From the NCBI GenBank assembly GCA_035503915.1, contig DATJSU010000049.1:124001-188000 (forward strand): a DNA stretch of 64,000 bases. Reading direction: 5' to 3'. Each line of letters begins with the position of its first letter. The first letter of the stretch is position 1. The position numbers and the translations under genes were made by a program. Of the stretch, positions 22,189 to 29,444 are shown in pieces. This stretch comes from DATJMJ01 sp035503915. Lineage in GTDB: Bacteria; Actinomycetota; Acidimicrobiia; Acidimicrobiales; Palsa-688. Below the pieces are notes generated by a model. The model did no database searches and was not told the DNA's origin. It saw nothing but the letters and a program-made list of their open reading frames with translations.

Positions 22189-22398
22189 CTGCGCTCCGCG
22201 TCGTCAACTGCGACGGCGCTCGTTCAAATATCACGGACCTCATCGATAGGTTCGTAAGCCGCTCTGCGGTTTCCTCAGGTGGTGCGTTCGCCAAGGCGAA
22301 GCTGACGCGTCGCTGGTCGAGGAGCTGCAGAGCCGGGACAACTCGCTCCGGGACAACCCGCCGTTGTACGGGAAGCTCCAGCGCAAGTGCCCGGCCCG
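22189..22398. other. decayed sequence after rpsJ
   Basis: No intact gene is visible. A short stem (CGTCG/CGACG around TCAACTG) just after the rpsJ stop could be a weak terminator. From about 22255 to 22401 one plus-strand frame reads as protein-like sequence ending LYGKLQRKCPARC before a stop. It lies in a different frame from the recombinase fragment that follows, so it may be its frame-shifted N-terminal part. Confidence 0.35.
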
Positions 22399-22650
22399 AT
22401 GCTGACGTACGCGGAGGCCTACCGGACGTTGCTCAGCACGTGCGACGAGTCCGACGTCGGCCGGCGCGACGAGCTCGTGCTGCGGCTCGGCCTGGCGGGC
22501 ATGAGGGCGACCGAGATCATCCTTCCTGCCGGCTGTCCGGCGGCAGTTTCGTGAGAGGAGCTGATCCCAGACCTGCCGGAGGAGCTGCGCGAAGAAGCCG
22601 TCGTAATCCACAGCGGTGACGATCTTCTTCGGCTGATCGAATCCTTCTAG
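22399..22650 (+). pseudogene. tyrosine recombinase remnant
   Basis: The frame from ATG 22399 encodes about 40 residues ending RRDELVLRLGLAGMRATEI. This matches the start of the catalytic domain of XerD/phage-integrase recombinases; the Arg of GMRATE corresponds to the first Arg of the Arg-His-Arg-Tyr active site. Homology then stops and TGA follows at 22552. The same frame continues after the TGA as EELIPDLPEELREEAVVIHS and ends at 22650. That part does not look like a recombinase and may be another fragment. The His, second Arg and Tyr are absent, so the gene cannot be active. It marks a former integration or excision event at the broken end of the S10 operon. Confidence 0.55.
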
Positions 22651-22777
22651 CCGCCGCACTGCACCGCCGCTAACATCCCCAGCGGTTCCGTCAAAGGCTT
22701 ATCCAGCAGTACAACCAGAGGGCCTCAGGGACGCCCGCAGGTTTCTGGTCGCGCCAATGGTGCGCCATGGGATCAGC

Positions 22778-22945
22778 TCAGGAGGCCCTCGCCCGGTACT
22801 CCTCGAGGGCATCATCCGGGACGTGGGCGATACCGTCGACCATGACGTACCTGATCTGACGCTCGCGGACCAACCGCAGGAGCTCCTTCGTCGGGACGCC
22901 AAGACGCCTAGCGGCTTCTGACGCCCTCAGGAGTTCAGCGGCCAT
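22778..22945 (-). CDS. excisionase-like helix-turn-helix protein, 55 aa
   Basis: This is a 55-residue protein starting MAAELLRASEAARRLGVPTK and continuing with a short segment ending in IRYVMVDGIAHVPDDALEEY. It has the layout of the excisionase/MerR-type winged helix-turn-helix domain (HTH, then a wing with a hydrophobic strand). I chose ATG 22945 because GGAGG lies five bases upstream; the longer frame reading from 23035 has no such support. Its start overlaps the end of the upstream small gene by 11 bases, so the two are coupled. It lies beside a recombinase remnant, which fits an excisionase or regulator of a lost mobile element, but such HTH genes also occur alone. Confidence 0.65.
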   Translation of the reverse strand: MAAELLRASEAARRLGVPTKELLRLVRERQIRYVMVDGIAHVPDDALEEYRARAS

Positions 22946-23135
22946 CTCCACCTCCGGACGGGTGATCAAAACCCAGTTTACGGCTGAGGACCGCGACCTG
23001 GTGCTCGAGTTGCGCCACGACGGCGAGGCGATCACTGTCGGTCAGGGCGTCACGGGCGTCTTCCAGGGCAGCCAGGAGGTCGAGCGACTCCTCGAGGTCG
23101 TAGCGCACCTCGTCCGGTGGGTCGGCCGATGTCAT
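22935..23135 (-). CDS. small acidic alpha-helical protein, 66 aa
   Basis: I do not recognise this protein. It begins MTSADPPDEVRYDLEESLDL and is rich in Leu, Asp, Glu and Ala, with a predicted two-helix pattern (LLAALEDARDALTDSDRLAV, then VAQLEHQVAVLSRKLG). The last codons supply the GGAGG ribosome-binding site of the HTH gene and overlap it by 11 bases, so the pair is almost certainly an operon. The composition and pairing resemble two-gene regulatory or toxin-antitoxin-like units, but no nuclease or toxin motif is visible. The start at 23135 is only 22 bases from a divergent small ORF. Confidence 0.55.
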   Translation of the reverse strand: MTSADPPDEVRYDLEESLDLLAALEDARDALTDSDRLAVVAQLEHQVAVLSRKLGFDHPSGGGDGR

Positions 23136-23157
23136 TCCTCGACGACAGAGGCCGGCT

Positions 23158-23337
23158 GTGACCGTGAAGAGGGGCGACTACGGTCCCGGGCTACCTGGGA
23201 AGATGACCTACCCATTACCCCACAACACAGCGATACCGAGCCTGCTGGCGTGCAAGTACGGCACAGTTCTCAGGTATCAAGATCCAGAGCCCTTAGTTCA
23301 TTGCACCGTGTCAGGAGGGCCGAGACCAGCCGCCTGA
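23158..23337 (+). CDS. small ORF of unknown function, 59 aa
   Basis: A GTG at 23158, with AGAGG six bases upstream, opens a 59-codon frame beginning VTVKRGDYGPGLPGKMTYPL. The translation is not low-complexity (it contains the phrase SLLACKYGTVLRYQDPEP) and looks more like protein than most shadow frames here, but I do not recognise it. It is divergent from the 66-residue gene. It could be the truncated end of a larger gene lost at the island boundary. Confidence 0.3.
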   Translation: MTVKRGDYGPGLPGKMTYPLPHNTAIPSLLACKYGTVLRYQDPEPLVHCTVSGGPRPAA

Positions 23338-23427
23338 CCTAGTGAACGGCACGCTCGTAGCGCGGCAACGACTATAGGGCCCGCGAAGTTCGACCCCCTG
23401 AACGCGGACTGGTCACTCGAGGCGTCG

Positions 23428-23661
23428 GTGTACGAGGTTTCCCACTGCGATGACCAGGCCGGCTCGTGCGGGCCGGGTTACGGGAACCATCCCGGGAGCG
23501 CAGACGTCTACAACGCCGGCATCGAGCCGAAGCTGGTTTTCTTGCTCGCCTTCAGGCACAATGGCGTGACCCTGGAACAAGCTGCCTTCCTGGTCACCTA
23601 TGACGCCCTGGCGTGGGCAGAGACTCAGCCCGACCTGGAGGACGTCATTCAGGACTACTGA
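23428..23661 (+). CDS. uncharacterised small protein, 77 aa, possibly a fragment
   Basis: A GTG start at 23428 gives 77 residues: a Cys-containing first part (MYEVSHCDDQAGSCGPGYGN) and a helical second part (GVTLEQAAFLVTYDALAWAE) with an acidic end. The frame is open further upstream to about 23340 without an obvious start, so this may be the C-terminal remnant of a larger gene. It is not antisense to a recognisable gene. No family was recognised. Confidence 0.4.
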   Translation: MYEVSHCDDQAGSCGPGYGNHPGSADVYNAGIEPKLVFLLAFRHNGVTLEQAAFLVTYDALAWAETQPDLEDVIQDY

Positions 23662-23693
23662 TTACAACTAATAATCGCAGCCTGGCCGTGAAA

Positions 23694-23723
23694 GCCCGCC
23701 CGGGGGTTACGTGCTAGGCGGGC
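23694..23723 (-). terminator. possible terminator of the nadD-rsfS transcript
   Basis: GCCCGCC (23694-23700) pairs with GGCGGGC (23717-23723) in a seven-pair G+C stem. Read on the minus strand the stem is followed by TTTC, a weak T tract. It lies about 200 bases after the rsfS stop; no gene was found in 23724-23916. It could equally mark the end of the island. Confidence 0.35.
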
Positions 23724-23916
23724 CCGCAGGCACCTGAGCGGGAAACCTCGCCGTTCTTGGTGCAAATGAGGGATGTTGCGGCGTCGCGGCACACAAGAAG
23801 GTGGCGATGCGCGGCAATATGCACCTAGCGCAACGAAAATCTCGCCCTTAGTGCCGCTGCGCGAGGTCAGCGCCTATCCTCCTCCGGTGCCAACTGCCGT
23901 CTGCTCGCCGAAGTGG

Positions 23917-24369
23917 TCAGGTGGGGGCGCCGGCCCCGACGAGCGCTCCCGCACCGTCGTCCCACGACCACGTCGGGGCGTCGCCCCAAAGGTGCTCCAG
24001 GTCGTAAAACTGGCGCGCCTCCTCCAAGAAGACGTGGACGATGAAGTCGCCGTAGTCCATAAGGACCCAACGGGCGTCGTCGAGGCCCTCGACCGAAAGA
24101 GGGCCGCCGTTCCCGGCTATTTTGAGCTGGTGTTCGACTTCGTCGCTGATTGTGCGGACTTGGCGAGGGTTAGCGCCGCTCGTGATCAAAAAAGCATCGG
24201 TAAGCCCGAGGATCTTTTCGACATCGAGCACGAGGATGTCCCGGGCTAACTTTGCGGACGCGGCCTTTGCTGCTACCGTGCAACGCACAAGGGTGTGCTC
24301 TGCAAAGGCCTCGACATCACTGGCACCAGTACCCTCCCACGCTCCAGGAGCATTGGGGGCGATTGTCAA
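23917..24369 (-). CDS. rsfS: ribosomal silencing factor RsfS
   Basis: RsfS binds ribosomal protein L14 and blocks joining of the subunits when nutrients are scarce. The 150-residue protein contains the family core AKLARDILVLDVEKILGLTD, ITSGANPRQVRTISDEVE and the C-terminal VLMDYGDFIVHVFLEEARQF, followed by a short variable tail. The start ATG overlaps the stop of the upstream small membrane-protein gene (24366-24369). It is the third gene of a nadD-led operon, the usual actinobacterial neighbourhood. Confidence 0.95.
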   Translation of the reverse strand: MTIAPNAPGAWEGTGASDVEAFAEHTLVRCTVAAKAASAKLARDILVLDVEKILGLTDAFLITSGANPRQVRTISDEVEHQLKIAGNGGPLSVEGLDDARWVLMDYGDFIVHVFLEEARQFYDLEHLWGDAPTWSWDDGAGALVGAGAPT

Positions 24370-24596
24370 GAAGGTTGCACCTCGCTAATCAAGGCATTGC
24401 CGGTTGGCTGAGCGGCGCTCGCGCTGCCCTGGTTACCTAACCACTGCAACCCGAGCAGGACCACTGTCACCGCGAGGGCAATCAGCAGCACCAAGACCGC
24501 CAACGCCCTCTCTACCGCCCGCCTGCGCCGGTTCAACCGCCTGTTGATGCTATGGCGGGGGTACCCACCGGGTTGAGCCCGGACGGCCGTGGTCAT
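24366..24596 (-). CDS. small single-pass membrane protein
   Basis: This is a 76-residue protein with a strongly basic N-terminus (RRLNRRRRAVER), one membrane helix of about 22 residues (ALAVLVLLIALAVTVVLLGL) and a short polar C-terminus. It overlaps nadD by four bases upstream and rsfS by four bases downstream (both ATGA), so all three are coupled. In many actinobacteria a larger LytR-family membrane protein gene stands between nadD and rsfS; this could be a minimal relative or an unrelated replacement. The function is unknown. Confidence 0.75.
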   Translation of the reverse strand: MTTAVRAQPGGYPRHSINRRLNRRRRAVERALAVLVLLIALAVTVVLLGLQWLGNQGSASAAQPTGNALISEVQPS

Positions 24597-25189
24597 CTGG
24601 TAACAGAGTACAGGCCACGCTCTTGGATCACGCGCACCGCCGCTTCGGGTACGAGGTAGTCGAGCGGGCGGCCGGTCGCGGCCCGGGCACGCAGGTCGGT
24701 GCTGGAAATCTCGAGGTTCGGGACGCTCACTTCCTCAAGCCTCCAGCCCTGTTGGCGAAGGTCGGCGGGCGCGGGTGTCCCCGGCCGGTTGACCACTACC
24801 AGCGAAGCCTTGTCCCTCACTTCATCGAGGCGCTCCCAAGTCCCGAGCTCAGCGCTCACGTCCCAGCCAACGATGACGAACAGCTCTGCGCTCGGGTAGA
24901 TCTCGGCAAGTTGGGAGACCGTGTCCGCAGTGTAGGAAGGCCCTCCGCGGTCGATCTCGAGCCGGCTTGCGTGGAGCCCGGGGACTCCGCCGACCGCAGC
25001 CCTTACGAGCTCGAACCGGTCTTCGGCTGGTGTCACCTGGCGCGCCCCGACCTTCTGCCAGGGAACATTCGCCACTACCAGTACGACGCGGTCCAACTTG
25101 AGGGCGTGCCGGGCGTTGACGGCGGCTACCAAGTGCCCGACGTGGATAGGGTCGAACGTGCCGCCGAAGATCCCGATACGCTCTCCCAT
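24593..25189 (-). CDS. nadD: nicotinate-nucleotide adenylyltransferase
   Basis: NadD joins nicotinate mononucleotide to AMP, the penultimate step of NAD synthesis. The 198-residue protein begins MGERIGIFGGTFDPIHVGH, containing the nucleotidyltransferase HxGH motif (HVGH). It ends with the ISSTDLRAR segment that corresponds to the conserved ISST(x)IR motif of the family. It heads the operon with the small membrane protein and rsfS and is divergent from the DAHP synthase gene. proA, often adjacent to nadD in this phylum, is instead about 11 kb away. Confidence 0.95.
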   Translation of the reverse strand: MGERIGIFGGTFDPIHVGHLVAAVNARHALKLDRVVLVVANVPWQKVGARQVTPAEDRFELVRAAVGGVPGLHASRLEIDRGGPSYTADTVSQLAEIYPSAELFVIVGWDVSAELGTWERLDEVRDKASLVVVNRPGTPAPADLRQQGWRLEEVSVPNLEISSTDLRARAATGRPLDYLVPEAAVRVIQERGLYSVTR

Positions 25190-25240
25190 TGACCCTGCAA
25201 GCTATCCGGCGGCACCCCGGGTTACCCGCCAAGCCTCGCT

Positions 25241-25276
25241 TAGGGGGCAGTAAAACGACTTGCTGAGGGCCCCCTA
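25241..25276 (+). promoter_or_regulatory. hairpin covering the DAHP synthase start codon
   Basis: TAGGGGGC (25241-25248) is perfectly complementary to GCCCCCTA (25269-25276), and the last A is the first base of the start ATG. The 20-base loop contains no strong ribosome-binding site. If transcribed, the stem would hide the initiation region; as DNA it is an inverted repeat that could bind a regulator. Either reading is inference. Confidence 0.45.
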
Positions 25277-26640
25277 TGCCTGACACCCTGAACCTTGTGA
25301 GCCAATGGACGCCTTCGTCTTGGCGCGGCTGGCCGGCGGAACAACAGCCCGACTGGCCCGACGAGCACGCGCTCGAGCAAAACCTCAAGGTCTTGTCCGC
25401 CCTGCCGCCGCTCGTCTTTGCCGGCGAAGCACGGGCACTGCGTTCGGGGTTGGCAGAAGTCGCCGCCGGGAAGGCCTTCCTCTTGCAGGCGGGGGACTGC
25501 GCCGAGTCCTTCTATGACTTCACCGCTGACAGCATCCGGGACAAGCTCAAGGTCATCCTGCAGATGGCTGTCGTGCTCACCTATGGGACAGGGTGCCCTG
25601 TCGTCAAGGTTGGGCGCATCGCTGGGCAGTTTGCCAAGCCGCGCTCAGCACCCTTCGACGTCGTCGACGGCGCAGAGGTGCCGGCTTTCCGGGGCCACAT
25701 AGTCAACGACGACGCACCCACCCTCGAGGCGCGCCGGCCCGACCCCACCCGCCTCATAGCCGCGTACCACCAGTCGGCTTCGACCCTCAACTTGCTCCGC
25801 GCCTTCACAAAGGGGGGTTTCGCAGACCTCGCCCAGGTCCACATGTGGAACCAGGAGTTCGTGCAGTCGAGCCGCGAGGGCCAGCGCTATGAGGCAATAG
25901 CGGCTGAGATCGATCGCGCCCTGCGGTTCATGGCGGCGTGCGGGATCGACCTCGGGACCGAGGAGAGCCTGCACCAAGTTGACTTCTATACAAGCCACGA
26001 AGCGCTCATCTTGGGCTATGAGGAGGCTCTCACGAGGCGCGACTCGCTTACGGGACGCTGGTACGACACTTCCGCGCACCTGGTTTGGTGCGGCGAGCGG
26101 ACGCGCCAGCTCGATAGCGCGCACCTCCATTTCCTCTCCGGCATCAACAACCCCGTCGCCGCCAAGGTCGGTCCTGGGGCGACGGCGGAAGACCTCGTTG
26201 CCATGTGCAATATCCTCGATCCCGACCGGGAGCCAGGACGTCTCACCCTCATCAGCCGGATGGGCGCAAAAAAGGTGGCGGAGGCACTGCCTCCGCTCCA
26301 GCTGGCTGTGGGACGTTCGGGCCACCCTGTCGTCTGGGCCTGCGACCCCATGCACGGCAACACTTTTGTCTCGGAGAACGGCCGCAAGACCCGCCATTTT
26401 GACCACGTGCTGGCGGAGATCTCGGGGTTCTTTGCTGCCTGCCGCCAGTCGGGGACTTGGCCCGGAGGTGTGCACGTCGAGCTCACGGGCGACAGCGTGA
26501 CGGAATGCCTCGGCGGCGCAGAGGAGATCTTCGAAGATGACTTGGAGCTGCGCTACACAACCACCTGTGACCCCCGGCTAAACGGCCGCCAGTCGCTCGA
26601 CCTGGCTTTCCGGGTAGCCGAGCTACTGCGCGCTGGGTAG
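25276..26640 (+). CDS. 3-deoxy-7-phosphoheptulonate synthase, class II
   Basis: DAHP synthase condenses phosphoenolpyruvate with erythrose 4-phosphate, the entry step of the shikimate pathway. The 454-residue protein is of the class II (plant/actinobacterial) type. Marks are SALPPLVFAGEARALRSGLA, the Cys metal-binding segment LQAGDCAESF, VVKVGRIAGQFAKPRS, the HLVWCGERTR block, GPGATAEDLVAMCNILDP and CDPMHGNTF. The ATG at 25276 lies inside a hairpin. It is divergent from nadD and upstream of the sulfite reductase gene, which has its own promoter. Confidence 0.95.
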   Translation: MPDTLNLVSQWTPSSWRGWPAEQQPDWPDEHALEQNLKVLSALPPLVFAGEARALRSGLAEVAAGKAFLLQAGDCAESFYDFTADSIRDKLKVILQMAVVLTYGTGCPVVKVGRIAGQFAKPRSAPFDVVDGAEVPAFRGHIVNDDAPTLEARRPDPTRLIAAYHQSASTLNLLRAFTKGGFADLAQVHMWNQEFVQSSREGQRYEAIAAEIDRALRFMAACGIDLGTEESLHQVDFYTSHEALILGYEEALTRRDSLTGRWYDTSAHLVWCGERTRQLDSAHLHFLSGINNPVAAKVGPGATAEDLVAMCNILDPDREPGRLTLISRMGAKKVAEALPPLQLAVGRSGHPVVWACDPMHGNTFVSENGRKTRHFDHVLAEISGFFAACRQSGTWPGGVHVELTGDSVTECLGGAEEIFEDDLELRYTTTCDPRLNGRQSLDLAFRVAELLRAG

Positions 26641-26699
26641 CTCTCTCGGTAGCCACTTTCTCGCCGGTCCTTGGCGCCTTTGGGGCGCGCGAAGAAATG

Positions 26700-26729
26700 T
26701 TGACTAAACCGATCGGAAATGGTAAGAAT
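26700..26729 (+). promoter_or_regulatory. promoter of the sulfur-reduction genes with palindrome in spacer
   Basis: TTGACT (26700-26705) and TAAGAAT (26723-26729) are 17 bases apart. Transcription should begin at about 26735, almost at the ATG at 26737, which suggests a leaderless message. The spacer contains the perfect eight-base palindrome CCGATCGG (26709-26716), a plausible operator. Confidence 0.55.
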
Positions 26730-26736
26730 AGGAACA

Positions 26737-28521
26737 ATGACGGCTGCCATCCAGGCTCGGGACATCGCTGCCGGCGTCGAGGCAGACATCGCCAAGTTCG
26801 ACCAGATGCTGGAGGCTTACCTTGGCGGTCGGTTGGACGAAGACGAGTTCCGGCTCTTCCGGCTCAACAACGGCATCTACGGCCAGCGCCAGGGTGGCCA
26901 TAACCAGATGGTGCGGGTCAAGGCGCCCTACGGGTCCTTGACCCCTGAGCAGCTGGAGGCTCTCGGGGACATCGCCGAGACCTATAGCCGCGGCTGGGGC
27001 CATCTGACTACTCGGCAAAACATCCAGTTCCACTTCGTCGAACTGGAACGGGTGCCCCAGCTGTTGCGAGACCTTGCGAAGGCCGGCCTCACGACACGGG
27101 AGGCTTGCGGCGACACCGTCCGCAACATCACCGGTTGCCATCTGGCTGGTGCATGCCCGTTCGAGGTGCTCGACATCAGCCCCTGGGCTGAGGCTGCCTT
27201 CCGCCACTTCCTCCACCACCCGTACGCGCAGCGCCTGCCGCGCAAGTTCAAGATCAATTTTTCGGGGTGTGTAACAGACTGCGGCCAGGCAATGTTCAAC
27301 GACGTCGGCGTGGTAGCAGTGTCCCGACCTCTTGCCGACGGGACGACGGAGGCTGGGTTCAGGGTGTTCATCGCTGGTGGTCTTGGCGCCAACCCCCACC
27401 CCGCCCAGGCGCTCGAGGAGTTCACCCCCCGCGAGCAGCTGCTAGCCACCCTGGAGGCGGTCCTGCGCACTTTCGACCACTACGGGAACCGCGACAACAA
27501 GCTCCGCGCCCGGATGAAGTGGCTGGTCGACACTATGGGCATCGACGAGCTTCGCGAGCGGGTGCTCAAGGAGCGTAGGCTCCTGTTGGCGTCCAGTTCG
27601 TGGCCAGGCGGCATCCCGGACGTCGTCCAAGAGCTGGGGGACGCCCCGGCGGGCGTTTCTGCCAGCACTTCACCAACCCCAGTTGGGACACCGGTAACGC
27701 TCCGTCTCGGCCCAGGCGACCCTTACAAACGTTGGGAGGCGGCCAACGTTGTGATCGGCGTCGCCAAAGGCACCGTCTCGGCTATTGCGTACGCTCGGCT
27801 AGGCGATATCACGGCTGCCCAGTTCCGAGAGCTCGCCTCGGTCCAGCGCGACCTTGGTGTATCGGTGAGGGTAACTAACCGCCAAAACCTCGTCTTCCGC
27901 GACCTGACGGCGGGCCAGCTCCCTGTCCTTCACAGCCGCTTGGACGCCATGGGCATGGCAGAACCCGGCGCTGAGCTGGCTCGGGACGTCGTCTCGTGCC
28001 CGGGCGCCGACACCTGCAACCTCGCCGTAACCCAGAGCCGAGGGCTCGCCGACGACATCGCCAACGCGCTCGAGAGGGCGGGCCTAGCCGACGTGGGCGG
28101 CGTCCGGGTCAACATCTCGGGCTGCACGAACAGCTGCGGGCAGCACCACGTCGCGGACATCGGCTTCCATGGTGTAGAGCGACGTGCTCACGGGCGCCCT
28201 GCCCCTGGGTACCAACTGCTCCTGGGCGGCCACGTAGGCAAGACCGAGATCGAGTTCGCCCAGCGTGCCATGCGGTTGCCGGCCAAAGCCTGCGCCGAAG
28301 CGACTGTACGCATCGTCAGCCGTTTCGCCGAAGAACGGGAGGCCGGAGAGGAGTTCGCGGCGTGGCTGGAGCGCGCTGGGGGGCCCAAGGCCGTCGCCGC
28401 TGAGCTTGCCGACCTGGACAACTGGCCCAAGCCGGATGAGCGGCCGGACTATTACATTGATTTCGACGAAACGGGCCCATATACCGCGGACGTCGGCGTT
28501 GGCGAGTGCGCAGGAGCATAA
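26737..28521 (+). CDS. ferredoxin-type sulfite (nitrite) reductase
   Basis: This is an assimilatory siroheme enzyme that reduces sulfite to sulfide (or nitrite to ammonia) with six electrons. The sequence has two ferredoxin-like/siroheme half-domain repeats; the iron-sulfur cysteines are Cys421, Cys427, Cys463 and Cys467 (CPGADTC and GCTNSCG). Siroheme-contact segments such as LTTRQNIQFH and RNITGCHLAGACPFE are present. I prefer the ATG at 26737 over the one at 26719 because the promoter predicts transcription starting at about 26735. Because cysH follows 33 bases later, sulfite is the likelier substrate, though sulfite and nitrite enzymes are hard to tell apart by motif. It is about 594 residues. 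Confidence 0.9.
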   Translation: MTAAIQARDIAAGVEADIAKFDQMLEAYLGGRLDEDEFRLFRLNNGIYGQRQGGHNQMVRVKAPYGSLTPEQLEALGDIAETYSRGWGHLTTRQNIQFHFVELERVPQLLRDLAKAGLTTREACGDTVRNITGCHLAGACPFEVLDISPWAEAAFRHFLHHPYAQRLPRKFKINFSGCVTDCGQAMFNDVGVVAVSRPLADGTTEAGFRVFIAGGLGANPHPAQALEEFTPREQLLATLEAVLRTFDHYGNRDNKLRARMKWLVDTMGIDELRERVLKERRLLLASSSWPGGIPDVVQELGDAPAGVSASTSPTPVGTPVTLRLGPGDPYKRWEAANVVIGVAKGTVSAIAYARLGDITAAQFRELASVQRDLGVSVRVTNRQNLVFRDLTAGQLPVLHSRLDAMGMAEPGAELARDVVSCPGADTCNLAVTQSRGLADDIANALERAGLADVGGVRVNISGCTNSCGQHHVADIGFHGVERRAHGRPAPGYQLLLGGHVGKTEIEFAQRAMRLPAKACAEATVRIVSRFAEEREAGEEFAAWLERAGGPKAVAAELADLDNWPKPDERPDYYIDFDETGPYTADVGVGECAGA

Positions 28522-28554
28522 ACTGCTGGATGGCGACCCTGGAAGGATAGTGTT

Positions 28555-29253
28555 GTGACCTTGCTGGACGCCCCTAGTACCGAGGACCTCACAGACGACG
28601 TTCTCGCGGATCTGAACGCGAAGTTCGAGAGGTCATCAGCGGGGGACATAGTCGAATGGGCAGTAGAGCGCTTCTACCCTCATTTGTGCCTCACTGCCTC
28701 CATGACGGACGCAGTCCTGATCGACGTCGCTACCCGGGTCGAGCCGGCGATCGAAGTCGTCTTCATCGATACGGGGTACCACTTTCCCGAAACGCTCGAG
28801 ACGCTCGAGGAGGTGAGGCGGCGGTACGGGCTCAACCTGCGGATCATGACGGTCCCGCGCCACCCGGTGCCGCTCTGGAAGTCTGACCCGGTCAACTGCT
28901 GCACTCCTGCGAAATTGGCCCAGCTCGAGCGGGCGCTCGTGGGCAAGAAGGCGTGGATGAGCGGCCTGCGCCGGGAGGAGTCGGAGTCGCGCCGGGGCGC
29001 ACCGATAGTGACCCGTGACAGGCGTGGTTTGGTCAAGCTCAACCCGCTCGCGAACTGGGCGGACCTCGATGTCCAGGGCTACATCGCCGACCACGACGTG
29101 CCCGTCAACCCGCTCCTCCGCAAGGGCTACCCCTCCATCGGCTGCTGGCCGTGCACAAGGCCGGTCGTCGCAGGCGAACATTCACGTGCCGGGCGCTGGG
29201 CTGGGCTCGAAAAGACCGAGTGCGGGCTCCACGACGAGGTAATTGCCAAGTAA
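28555..29253 (+). CDS. cysH: APS/PAPS reductase (iron-sulfur type)
   Basis: This enzyme reduces adenylyl sulfate (or its 3'-phosphate) to sulfite, feeding the sulfite reductase gene just upstream. The 232-residue protein has the paired cysteines Cys115-Cys116 and CWPC (Cys197, Cys200). These bind a [4Fe-4S] cluster and mark the APS-using bacterial type. It also has the catalytic Cys223 in KTECGLH. The segment FIDTGYHFPETLET is the usual PP-loop neighbourhood. The start is GTG after GGAAGG. ATP sulfurylase genes are not in the window. Confidence 0.93.
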   Translation: MTLLDAPSTEDLTDDVLADLNAKFERSSAGDIVEWAVERFYPHLCLTASMTDAVLIDVATRVEPAIEVVFIDTGYHFPETLETLEEVRRRYGLNLRIMTVPRHPVPLWKSDPVNCCTPAKLAQLERALVGKKAWMSGLRREESESRRGAPIVTRDRRGLVKLNPLANWADLDVQGYIADHDVPVNPLLRKGYPSIGCWPCTRPVVAGEHSRAGRWAGLEKTECGLHDEVIAK

Positions 29254-29277
29254 CTTTTCAGCGAGCGGGCTAGTGAA

Positions 29278-29298
29278 GGGTGCTTGGTAAGCGCACCC
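29278..29298 (+). terminator. hairpin after cysH
   Basis: GGGTGC (29278-29283) pairs with GCACCC (29293-29298) around a nine-base loop, 25 bases after the cysH stop. There is no T run, so it is a weak candidate for ending the sulfur-reduction transcript. The remaining 146 bases before the next gene show no other clear signal. Confidence 0.35.
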
Positions 29299-29444
29299 AC
29301 GGTGCCGTAAGGTTCAGGTGGCTCTGTCGGCCAATTCGGCCTTCGGTCCCGGGCCCATTATGCCGATGTCAAAATGAGTGCGCCTGTGGTTGGAGCGTTG
29401 CTCGGCAGCGGGCAATAGGCTGAACGGGCGGGAACGGGAAAGGC

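Noticed and set aside
22240..22659. Minus-strand open frame of 139 codons in the island
   Set aside because: The opposite strand contains a recognisable recombinase segment in the same place, and the minus translation shows no family features.
23773..24249. Plus-strand open frame of 158 codons opposite rsfS
   Set aside because: It mostly mirrors the rsfS gene; the part before it (23773-23916) shows no ribosome-binding site or motif.
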